64,000 bases of DNA, taken from contig NC_089829.1 in assembly GCF_035046505.1 (NCBI RefSeq), positions 28,639,960-28,703,959 on the forward strand, given 5' to 3'. The DNA comes from Tiliqua scincoides. Taxonomy: Eukaryota; Chordata; Lepidosauria; Squamata; Scincidae. Within the stretch, counting starts at the first letter, position 1; each line of letters opens with the position of its first letter. The translations under genes were made by a program, and so were the position numbers. Under the pieces are notes generated by a model that did no database searches, had not been told where the DNA came from, and saw only the letters and a list, made by a program, of their open reading frames with translations. This document shows positions 55,668 to 64,000 of the stretch, piece by piece.

Positions 55668-56688
55668 GGCATCACTACAGTTTGTGTCACCTGGTGCAGG
55701 AGCCCAGCACGTCACCCCCATGATGGACCTCTGCCCATGCAGTGGTCAGGGCAATGCCTCAGGTGGTGTTGATACACCATTACCCTGCCCCACTGGTTTT
55801 TTTGGCTATAACTTTTGATAGAATATAGATGTTTCATTGCATTCTACATGGAAGTATGCATCAAATGATATACCTGATGCTATTATTCACAAGTACCAAG
55901 ATTTTACAAATTTTGGCCAGTAGTGATGTAACACCCCCCTCCCATGCGCATCAGCCAGTACCGAAACTTGTTCATGCATATGTGCTTATCACTTGATGCC
56001 CACTGGCTTCACTGGGGGTATGTGGACCACACTGGGTGATACACGTGGCATGTGTGTGACACCATTAGCAGCCAAAATTGTGAAATATTAGTATCTTAGA
56101 ATAATACCAATGCATGATATATAATTTGATGTGTAATTTAATACAGAATACAATGAAACAAGCCATTGTTAAAATATCTATAATCTTTCAAAAAATATAG
56201 CAAATATGCAGAAAAAGAAAACACAACTGCCTTATGTAACAAAAAGTGACTTTTCTTCACTCAAAACTGACCAGTGAGACTGATTGTTCCGAGATCCAAT
56301 GAGGGGATACTATGACACAACAGGGAACCAATAAGGTATTAGTATGTATCAGCTGTCATTTCCATGTCTCAGAACTAATATTAGCTCTTATTCAATTGTG
56401 TGAGTGCCATCAAGTTGGCCACTGGTTTTTGGCTCATTACTGAGTTGTTGGGTAACCAACCAAAAACCAGTAATGGTTTACTGTTTTATACTGAAATAAA
56501 TTACTGTTATATATTTAAATAAAGTGAATTGGGTTATACCAACCTTTGTGGTGCCACTGTATTTAGGCTGTGTGTAGGATCTTGTAATTTATTCTGAATG
56601 GTCTGGTATGGGAGGAGGTTCACGGGGTGTCACAACAAGCTCTCACACTGGGTGATGCAACCTTGTGACACCTCTGTGGATGCCTGCA
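55664..56688. mobile_element. hAT-derived element or two adjoining copies
   Basis: It starts CAGTGGCATCACTACAG and ends near TGACACCTCTGTGG. Interior blocks 'CAAAATTGTGAAATATTAGTATC', AACAAAAAGTGACTTTTC and 'GAGACTGATTGTTC' (given in pieces) are shared with 58110-58744. An inner inverted boundary near 55920-56070 (TTTTGGCCAGTAGTGATG; ACACCATTAGCAGCC) suggests that two family members lie side by side. Confidence 0.55.
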
Positions 56689-56900
56689 ACATCAAGGGTT
56701 GACCTGCAGATACAAAAAACATCTATCACAGATCTAACACTGCATCTAGAGGAGTGATTTACTATCTGATGTCTCCTAAAATACCATGCTTTTTCCAGGG
56801 AGTTCATTTACACAACCAGCTGCTATCTGTGAAAAACTCAAGGAAAGTAGCATGTGTGAACTAGCATTAGTTGCTAGCTGCACTTTTAAATATTTTAAGG

Positions 56901-57261
56901 TAGTGTTTCTCAGACTGTGGCTTGGGACCCACTAGGTGGATCACAAGCCAATTTCAGGTGGGTCCCCATTCATTTCAATATTTTATTTTTAATATTAGAC
57001 TTGATGCTCCCATTGTATGTGACTGCATTTGGGGAAATGTTACAGACCTGTACTTTTAACAAGCTACTATGTATGTTCTTTTAACAATGATAGTCAATGG
57101 GACTTACTCCTGGGAAAGTGTGGGTAGGACTGCAGCCTAGGATTGTTAAAAATTTTCCTACTTGATAATGTCACTTCTGGTCATGACATCACTTCCAGTG
57201 GATCCTGACAGATTCTCATTCTAAAAAGTGGGTCCCAGTGCTAAATGTGTAAGAACCACCA
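56901..57261. mobile_element. hAT MITE (CAGTGGTTCTCAAA family), inverse orientation
   Basis: The perfect duplication TTTTAAGG is at 56893-56900 and 57262-57269. Ends are TAGTGTTTCTCAGACTG and GTGTAAGAACCACCA. The interior is the inverse of 36202-36567. Confidence 0.88.
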
Positions 57262-57269
57262 TTTTAAGG

Positions 57270-57815
57270 ACTCTAGCAGAAAAAAACTACAAAATGTCTT
57301 TTTTTTTACATAGCATTTTTATTTTTATTCTTTAGCAGGCTTTAAAAATGCTGCGTGTCCATTTTATTTCTGTTGTGACATGGATATTTCCAACAGAAGG
57401 GGAAGCTGCTGCAGTGCGGTCATGAAGTTCAGTGCAGCACACAACATGGAGACAGGCTTGTGTTCCCTGCAAAGTATAGATTATCCTCTGTGCTCTGCCT
57501 TTGTAGAAGTTTTCTTTCCATTTTGGACAGGTGAAATACAGAGACACAAGGTTTTTATTTGAGGAACATGAAAGAAGTCTTACAGCAGCCTTTCTGAATG
57601 GAAAATAAGGAACACCTGCAAATATAGCATGTTATTTCAGCCACATCGCTGATGATTACAGTAGGTATTTTGATTTTAAGAAAAACCTCTCCGGATCTTC
57701 TCCAGTTCTCTAAACAGTAGTTAACGTTGCAAAAAGCTATGCACACAGGGCTTGCGGAAAGTAGGATTCACTATACCAATCCTTCTGAAAATATCCTTCT
57801 TTGAATTTCTACAAG
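57270..57815. other. Unannotated DNA
   Basis: Nothing is recognised except a T-run at about 57299. Confidence 0.35.
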
Positions 57816-57819
57816 CATT

Positions 57820-57941
57820 TTCTCATCTGATCTTGGAAGCTAAGCAGGGTCAGGTCTGGTTAGTACTTGGATGGGAGACCGCCTGGGAATACTGGGTGCT
57901 GTAGGCTTATACCATAGTCTTTCGAGACTGAAGGTTGCCAA
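57820..57941 (+). mobile_element. 5S rRNA-derived SINE, copy 2 (5'-truncated)
   Basis: The 5S part (57820-57908) starts within CATCTGATCTTGGAAGC and runs to CTGTAGGCTT. The 33-base LINE tail (57909-57941) follows with no spacer and matches copy 1. The hairpin arms and TTCG loop are intact. Truncation inside the 5S body removes the A box, so this copy is probably silent. A short CATTTT occurs at both flanks, a weak duplication. Confidence 0.9.
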
Positions 57942-57972
57942 CCATTTTTTTGCTGTTCCAAATTGCCTGTTC

Positions 57973-58109
57973 TGATTTAAGAACATATGGAGAGCCCTGC
58001 TAGGTCATGCCAAAGGCCCATCTAATCCAGCTTCCTGTATCTCACAGTGGCCCACCAGATGCCTCAGGGAGCACCCAAGACAACAAGAGACCTGCATCCT
58101 GGTGCCCTC
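57973..58109 (-). mobile_element. L2/CR1-like LINE 3' end, first half
   Basis: The minus-strand counterpart of 50140-50280 (CCCATCTAATCCAGCTTCC, GTATCTCACAGTGGCCCACC). It continues beyond the hAT insertion at 58745. Confidence 0.8.
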
Positions 58110-58744
58110 CAGTGGTGTAGCTAACGGAGTGCAGGGGGTAGCAGTTGCACTGGGCATCAAACATTAGGGGGGCAACAAGCTGAGCTTGACATTAGTGACC
58201 AAATGGTGAAAATCTTAGTATGTATGAATAATACTATCATGTTATATAACATTGGAAAGGTAATTTAATGCAGAGTGCAATGAAACAAACTGCACAGGAA
58301 TATCTGTATTCTATCAAAAGTTATGGCCAATTAACCAGAAAATGAAAACACAACTGTCTTGTGGAACAAAAAGTGGATTTGCTTAACTCCAAACTGGCCT
58401 ATGAGACTGATTGTTCTGAGTACCAATGAAATGATATTATGATACAGCATGAAACCAATAACTTTTTATTTATTTACTTAATTAAATTTGATTTTATCAT
58501 GCGGGGGGGGGGTGACAAAATCGTCTTTGACCCCGAGTAGCAGAGAGATGCCTTAGCTATGCCACTGACTGGGGGGAGGCAGCAGAGCAAGTGAGTGGCA
58601 AGCTGCTGGGGGGAGGAGGTGGGTTCCTCCCAATTTTCACTTTTTAAAAAGCCTGGGTGTGATGTCACTTCGGGTTGTGACATCACTTCTGGGGCAACAT
58701 TTTGAGCTTGGCACCGGGCTACATGATCATTAGCTATGCCACTG
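58110..58744. mobile_element. hAT non-autonomous element nested in a LINE
   Basis: Termini are CAGTGGTGTAGCTAAC and TTAGCTATGCCACTG; the duplication GTGCCCTC / GTGCCCTT (7 of 8) is at 58102-58109 and 58745-58752. The interior is shared with 7562 and 55664. A G-run at 58502-58511 follows ATCATGCG. Confidence 0.9.
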
Positions 58745-58752
58745 GTGCCCTT

Positions 58753-58955
58753 CCTTGCACCTGGCATTCTGAAGTAGCCTACTTCTAAAATCAGAATGGC
58801 TTGTAACCCATGATAGACTTTTCCTCCAGAAATTTGTCCATTCCCCTTTTAAAGGCATCTAGGCCAGATGCCATCCCCACATCCTGTGGCTAGGAGTTCC
58901 ACAGACTAATTAGTTAGAATAATTAGGAGTTCCACAGACTAAATTACTTTGATTT
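58753..58955 (-). mobile_element. L2/CR1-like LINE 3' end, second half
   Basis: It resumes the copy at 57973-58109 (CCTTGCACCTGGCATTCTGA, GGCTTGTAACCCATGATAG, AGGCCAGATGCCATCCCC). A local 34-bp duplication repeats TAGGAGTTCCACAGACTA (about 58891 and 58925). Confidence 0.8.
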
Positions 58956-59433
58956 CCAAAGTGGAGTTCCCTCATTGTTCTGGTTTCTTTTCCTCCCTAT
59001 TCCTTAAGTTTGCACAGAGCACTTGTCCATGTTCAATCTGCACATCTTTCAGTGCAATGTAAAATTATTGCAGCATTTTATCAATGCACACCTGCATCTT
59101 GATAATGTAGAGGCAGTCATTGGAAGAGACCATCATCAGTAACTACATTTGCATGGCCAATTTTTGGCCCATATTTTATCAATGCACTTGTACACTTTAA
59201 AACACAGAAGGGTGGAAGTGAAACTGAAAATGAAACAGAACAAATTGAATACAACTGCAAACTGTGTGTGCTCCAATTCCCAGATATATTTTTGAATTTA
59301 TCCTAGGTAAACTAGAATCCAGAATGAGTTGGTAGCCAGAGTGACAACAAAATACACATCACACAACATCACACATCATCACAACAGAATAGTGGAAAAC
59401 CTCTCACCCAAGGTTGATGTGTAATAAACTTAG
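58956..59433. other. Unannotated DNA
   Basis: Contains a loose CATCACA-rich patch at 59355-59390. No gene is seen. Confidence 0.35.
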
Positions 59434-59436
59434 GTC

Positions 59437-59612
59437 CAAATCCTAACCAACTTTCCAGCTCTGACATAGCTGTGCCAATGGGGCATGTGCTGCATCCTGC
59501 AGTTGGGGGAGCAGTCATGGAGGCCTTCTCAAGACAAGGGAATGTTTGATTCCTTACCTCGGAGCTGCGTTGCCCTTACCTCTGTGCTGGAAAGTTGGTT
59601 AAAATTGTGCCC
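59437..59612. mobile_element. Harbinger-like MITE
   Basis: Flanked by TTA on both sides. Ends are GGTCCAAATCCTAACCAAC and GTTGGTTAAAATTGTGCCC. The interior 'CAAGGGAATGTTTGATTCC' is as in 33491. Confidence 0.6.
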
Positions 59613-59614
59613 TT

Positions 59615-60806
59615 AGAAATGTTAGGCTGTACAGTTCATACAAGTATGGACACCATTTGATGACTGCAACCTCATGTGTGATTACTGATTGCAGTTGTTT
59701 AATGCTGCTGGCAAGGCCCTCTGTGCATGCTCAAGAGCACTTCCTTTCTGTACGATTTATTCACATGTTCCTGGGCTTATACTGGAACAGCTGTGTTCAC
59801 CAATGAGCACAGCATTTCAATAAAAATGACTTGGCCTATATAGCAATTCAGATAAATAACATTTTAAAAGTTTCGTTAAAAAAAAAAGGTAGAGAAGCTG
59901 GAAGGGTGATTGCTAGCCCCAGCAGAAAAGTGAAAGATGAAAGAAAGGCTAATCGGAGACTTTCCTTAAGCTCTGTTGATTACCAAAAAGCTTTTGACAT
60001 TGTAGACAAACAGGTGACACCCCCCACCCAATATTCTCCAGCTCACCCAGACAACTCCTCCAATGTGATTAACTCAGCCCTGTGAAAATAAGGTGTGTTG
60101 GTGCATGTTCTAAGGGAGTTAATAGCAAAGTATTTTTGCCTTTGGGCTCTGAGTCTGTGCATGGAGGTGGAGAGGGAACCCCTTGCAAAATGTTACAGAA
60201 ATGCTTTCTTTATAGTCCTTTTTAGCCATGGGGAGAATAGAACGTGGAACCAGGTCTTGTTTCACCAACATAATATCTCTTTATGAATAGCTAGTGTGTT
60301 GCTGGCATTGAAGTGTGGAAGGAGTGCTTAATAGTTCATTGAAACTATGAACGGCTTGACAACCGTTTGATCAGCTGAGATGTCACTGGTAAAGATGAGA
60401 TTATATCAGCCCTTGTTTTCAAAACAGGCTGTATTTTCAGGAGACATGTGTCGGTCATTAAGTAGCTGCCTGTTACAAAAGGAAATTTAGAAAACAAGCT
60501 GTGTTTGGTTGGAACTTGACATTGCAAACATGTGTGTCTGCCTTGTGACAGCCTTGTGTCTCCTTCCCCTCCCTCCTCTATACATTCATCATGACAAAAA
60601 AACCTGCATGATGTCACTCGTGATGTCACTGCTCTCGTTCAGTGTCACTGGCTGCTGTCTGTGGAGCAGAGAAACTTGTGCCATATCATGCTTAGCAAGT
60701 GCTATGGTGGAAGCAGAGGACAGGCAGATGGAGGGCTATGATGGCCAGACATCTTGGATGATGTCGAGAGTTGTACTTTGTTGGAATGCAAAAATGTTGT
60801 GTGAGC
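59615..60806. other. Unannotated DNA with an RT-like peptide trace
   Basis: No repeat is mapped. A frame at 59831-60085 reads VDYQKAFDIVDKQ near 59985-60020, which resembles RT motif A of LINEs. Flanking motifs were not found, so it is not called as an element. Confidence 0.25.
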
Positions 60807-60814
60807 CTTTAAAG

Positions 60815-61333
60815 CAGTGGTTCCCAAACTTACCTGGACATGACACCCCTGCAACCTCTTCTTCCCAGCTGATACAGACCTGGCTCCTGTGGTACTCCAG
60901 GCTGAAGGTCTGCAATGCTGCCCCCCCCCGCATCACACCCCCAGGGTACTTACCTAGCCACACAGAGCCCTGCATGGTGTTTGGGTCTGTGGTGCAGTGG
61001 GTGGAGGAAACAGTGGTGGTGGTGCAGCAGACATGATGGTGCCACTCCCCACAAGGTCCACGGATGCAACGCCTGGGGCTTTTGCCCCCTGCTTCCCTCC
61101 CCCCGGCCTGCCACTGCTTCCCAGCTCATCCAGGCATCACTATCTTGGATATTTCAAAATCTTGCAAAATCCAAGATGATGAGATTTGGGCACTGCTATC
61201 TTGAATCTCACAAGATTTTGCTACATCCAACATGGCAGCACCCAGGGAATAGGTAGGAGGGGCAACTGGGAACATTCTGTGGTGCCCCTGTGAGCGCCCT
61301 AAGGCATTGCAATGCACACTTTGGGAACCCCTG
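60815..61333. mobile_element. hAT element (CAGTGGTTCCCAAA family, long variant)
   Basis: The duplication CTTTAAAG / CTTTGAAG (7 of 8) is at 60807-60814 and 61334-61341. Termini are CAGTGGTTCCCAAACT and CTTTGGGAACCCCTG. An internal inverted pair lies around 61140-61240 (ATCTTGGATATTTCAAAATC / AATCTCACAAGATTTTGC). Confidence 0.85.
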
Positions 61334-61341
61334 CTTTGAAG

Positions 61342-61605
61342 GCTAACACATTGATGGTGGCATGAATATTCATAGACCTGTCCTCTTCATCAGGTGCATG
61401 AAATGGACTGTGGAAATGCTGTCCATGTGGATATATGAGAGGCACATACAAAGGGCTTCACTGGATGAGACCAAAGTGTTATTGTTCAATATTTTCTTTC
61501 TTATATGGCTGACCAGATGCCTCTTGGAAGACCACAACAGCCTCTTTCACTGTTGTTGCACTGAACAATTGGTCTTAAGTGGTGTATTGCCTATAAACGT
61601 GCAGG
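61342..61605. other. Unannotated DNA
   Basis: Nothing is recognised. Confidence 0.35.
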
Positions 61606-61608
61606 ACA

Positions 61609-61616
61609 GACACACA

Positions 61617-61659
<43 letters not shown>

Positions 61660-61660
61660 G
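61609..61660. repeat. (AC)n(AG)n compound microsatellite
   Basis: About 13 AC units followed by about 12 AG units. Confidence 0.96.
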
Positions 61661-61971
61661 TCTAGTGTCAGTGTTGAGTAGAAAAGGAGATGAAAAAATG
61701 AATGAACATGTTCCCAAGATACGGTCTGAAGGTTTATGATGCAGCAACCTTGCTTACACTGGATCTAGGCAGTGCCTGGATGAGGTCCTGCCTGGCAGCT
61801 CCACGTATGCCCCCTTGTTTCACAAGGGAAGAAAGTCAGAACGTGAATGTAGGCAGGTCTTCTTGGCAGCTGCGTCAGTCAACATGGCTTCCAGATCGCT
61901 TTACATGAAATTCAGCAGTACTTCTGGTTGGGGGGTCTGACGAGCTTTGACCACTGCACGAACTTCAGCTG

Positions 61972-62055
61972 AGGCTGCAATCCTATGTACACTTTTCTGG
62001 GAGCAAGCCCCACTGGACATACCAGAACGTCCTGTTGAATTGATATGCTTAGGAA
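61972..62055. mobile_element. Short palindromic MITE
   Basis: GGCTGCAATCCTATGTACAC with TGGGAGCAAGCCCCACTGG; the right half is diverged. Confidence 0.45.
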
Positions 62056-62076
62056 TGTCCAGTAAATCTGATAAAT

Positions 62077-62441
62077 CAGTGTTTCCCAACCTGGGGGTCA
62101 TGACCCCACAGGGAACGGGAAAGACCAAATTCCCCTTCGAGGAAAGTGGTCACTGGTAGTGATGGTAGGATGGCAGCAATGGCACTTCCGGGTTCATGCC
62201 ACCAACAATGACCAAGTTAAAAAGGTGGGTTTTAAACTTATGTGGGGATGATGCCTGGAGATGTCACAAAACCCTGGTTCTCATTGCCACTGCTTACTGG
62301 ATTTGTCCAATCCCCCTTTTTCACTAAGGTGGCAGCAGTGTAAACCAAGAAGTGCCATTGCTGCCACGTCACCACCCCCTGTAATGGCCCTACAAGCACT
62401 TAGTGCTTCCCTTACCTTTGAGTAAAGACTGGGAACCACTG
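62077..62441. mobile_element. hAT element
   Basis: Termini are CAGTGTTTCCCAACCTGGG and GACTGGGAACCACTG. An imperfect inverted interior pairs 'AGCAATGGCACTTCCGGG' with GAAGTGCCATTGCTGCC. The flanks show no clear duplication. Confidence 0.7.
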
Positions 62442-62454
62442 CCTTCCACTGAAC

Positions 62455-62520
62455 CTGACCAGCATTTAGTTCAGAAATTGAACCTTCTGCATATAAAGCT
62501 CTTGCTCTACAGCTGTTCTA
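62455..62520 (-). mobile_element. tRNA-derived SINE fragment
   Basis: On the minus strand CAGCTGTAGAGCAAGAGC, then TTTATATGCAGAAGGTTCAA, follows the tRNA head of the 46767 family (A-box and B-box region). Confidence 0.5.
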
Positions 62521-63375
62521 CAATCTCTTTCTTCTCCCTGCTATTGGCAAAAGGCAGAGAACTCCCACAACTAAGTTTGACTAAGAACCTGCATAAATCC
62601 TTTCCACAAGTCCCAGGTATCGAGGCACAGAACCACCCCACTACCTTCATAAGATCTTTTGCTAATAGTATCCAAATTCTTTCTGCTTCCACCAACATCG
62701 CTAAACTATTTCCCCCAAGCAGGAGTCTCCAAAATTTGACAGGAACATCTCTGAAGGCAAAAGTGATGATGAGTTGACAGTAGGGTGAATCTTCTCCCTT
62801 CAAGTTTTCAGCTCCAGAAGATCAGTCAATGCCATGAACTTGACTCATCTCAAGCCTCTAAAGCTTGTGGCAAAGAGATGGGGGGGGGGAGCATTTGAGA
62901 TTGGAAAGGCATGTGAGCAAGAGTTCTGAACCAATGCGAAGTAATTTGTTCTGGCTTTAATCAAGATGTTGTCTTTTAACTTCAAATGTCATTATTTATT
63001 TATTTATTTATTTAATCCTGTATCAAAACTTTGAGCGTAGCGTACTGTGCAGTGAATAAATGCTACCAGTTGTTTAAAATTTTCAGAAACACTTCAAAGC
63101 CTTGCAAATGATGGATAGCCATGAACTTGCGCAGATGCACACATGGGGTGGGGGAGAGTTAGTGAACAGGAAAAAGGCAAAGTGATTAGCAACAGCGAAA
63201 TGTGTAAATTATTTGTTTTGAACTCTGCAAAATTTTATGCAGAGCATCCTGATTGTTCATTTTGTGTTATGCTTTAGTACAAAGAGAATCCACACTTTTA
63301 CTCTTGGCTGCGTATTTGTCACTGCCATCCCACCTTCTCCATCTGTAGTTTAGTCACTTATCAGGAAAGTGGCAT
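62521..63375. other. Unannotated DNA
   Basis: No gene. A G-run lies at 62881-62889 and a (TTTA)n tract at 62992-63014. Confidence 0.35.
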
Positions 63376-63769
63376 TAGGCACTTACACACAGAATAGTAA
63401 GTGGAATCTTGAATAGTCATTATTTGTAGGAAAAAGAATTATTGATGTCACCAAGTTTCATAGTTCCTGGCCCAGAAACATGAATCACAGTGGTTCGTAA
63501 TACCCTCCTTCCATACAAGGTGAGCTTTGTGGCCTCTTCTATTCTTCTCTGGTTTGAATTTTAATTTGCAGTAGGTACTTACACACAGAATAGTAAGTGG
63601 AATCTTGAATAGTCATTATTTGTAGGAAAAAGAATTATTGATGTCACCAAGTTTCATAGTTCCTGGCCCAGAAATATGAATCACAGTGGTTCGTAATACC
63701 CTCCTTCCATACGAGGTGAGCTTTGTGGCCTCTTCTATTCTTCTCTGGTTTGAATTTTAATTTGCAGTA
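63376..63769. repeat. 196-bp tandem duplication, two copies
   Basis: Copy 1 is 63376-63571 and copy 2 starts at 63572, period 196. They differ at only a few bases (AAACATGAATC/AAATATGAATC; ATACAAGG/ATACGAGG; GGCACTTACAC/GGTACTTACAC), so the duplication is recent. The unit itself has no recognised function. Confidence 0.93.
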
Positions 63770-64000
63770 AAGAAGAAATCCGGTCCTCCCACCCATTCTC
63801 CCACCTGCCTCCCAACCTTCTCTCCCTCCTCCCATTCCCTTGATCAACCCACTTGATGCTCTGATGACATCATCAGCCAATGTCATCATCCAATGGCATC
63901 ATATCTGAGGAGGCAGGATCAATTCAGAATTGCTCTTGGCATGAACCAAGCTATTCTACACAATTGGGGGAGGGAATTAATTGTTTTAGTTTTCTAAGCC
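63770..64000. other. Unannotated DNA at window end
   Basis: Contains a clustered ATCATC/ATGACATC motif patch at 63850-63905, and no gene. Confidence 0.35.

Noticed and set aside
60509-61036. 175-codon plus-strand frame
   Set aside because: Runs into a hAT element (60815-61333); composition-driven.

Overview
The window looks like non-coding vertebrate nuclear DNA, most likely from a lepidosaur and probably a squamate reptile. No host gene can be demonstrated. Open frames longer than 150 codons belong to LINEs or lie inside repeats. The squamate call rests on the repeat mix: an RTE-like LINE with a C2HC finger, a 5S-rRNA-derived SINE, tRNA- and MIR-type SINEs, L2/CR1-like LINE ends, a short L1, and many small hAT elements. 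I compared nothing with a database, so family names are from memory of consensus features.

Layout. 1-9.9 kb: unique sequence with hAT and MITE pieces, a 5'-truncated RTE-like copy and a MIR-like SINE. 9.9-11.2 kb: repeat-free AT-rich DNA that resembles a conserved non-coding block. 11.8-15.4 kb: a long RTE-like LINE with a 13-bp target-site duplication (TSD) and one in-frame stop. 15.5-23.3 kb: a foldback, a 5S-derived SINE, and hAT elements, one carrying a nested retroelement built from the LINE's 5' UTR joined to its 3' tail. 23.3-24.3 kb: a solo LTR. 24.3-32 kb: unique DNA, a second RTE-like fragment, a pogo/Tigger-like MITE, and an L1 that has lost nearly all of ORF2. 32-48 kb: hATs, MITEs, L2-like LINE ends and SINEs. 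48-64 kb: an L2/CR1-like RT fragment, a long (TA)n tract, an L2-like copy split by a hAT, the second 5S-derived SINE, and a recent 196-bp tandem duplication.

The main result is a LINE/SINE partnership visible in one window. The RTE-like LINE (11835-15436), two 5S-derived SINEs (ending 17742 and 57941) and a LINE-UTR chimera (20237-20728) all end in the same tail of about 33 bases. That tail carries a 5-bp stem capped by TTCG, and the LINE's stop codon overlaps the first stem arm. This fits one reverse transcriptase mobilising three kinds of RNA through a shared 3' hairpin.
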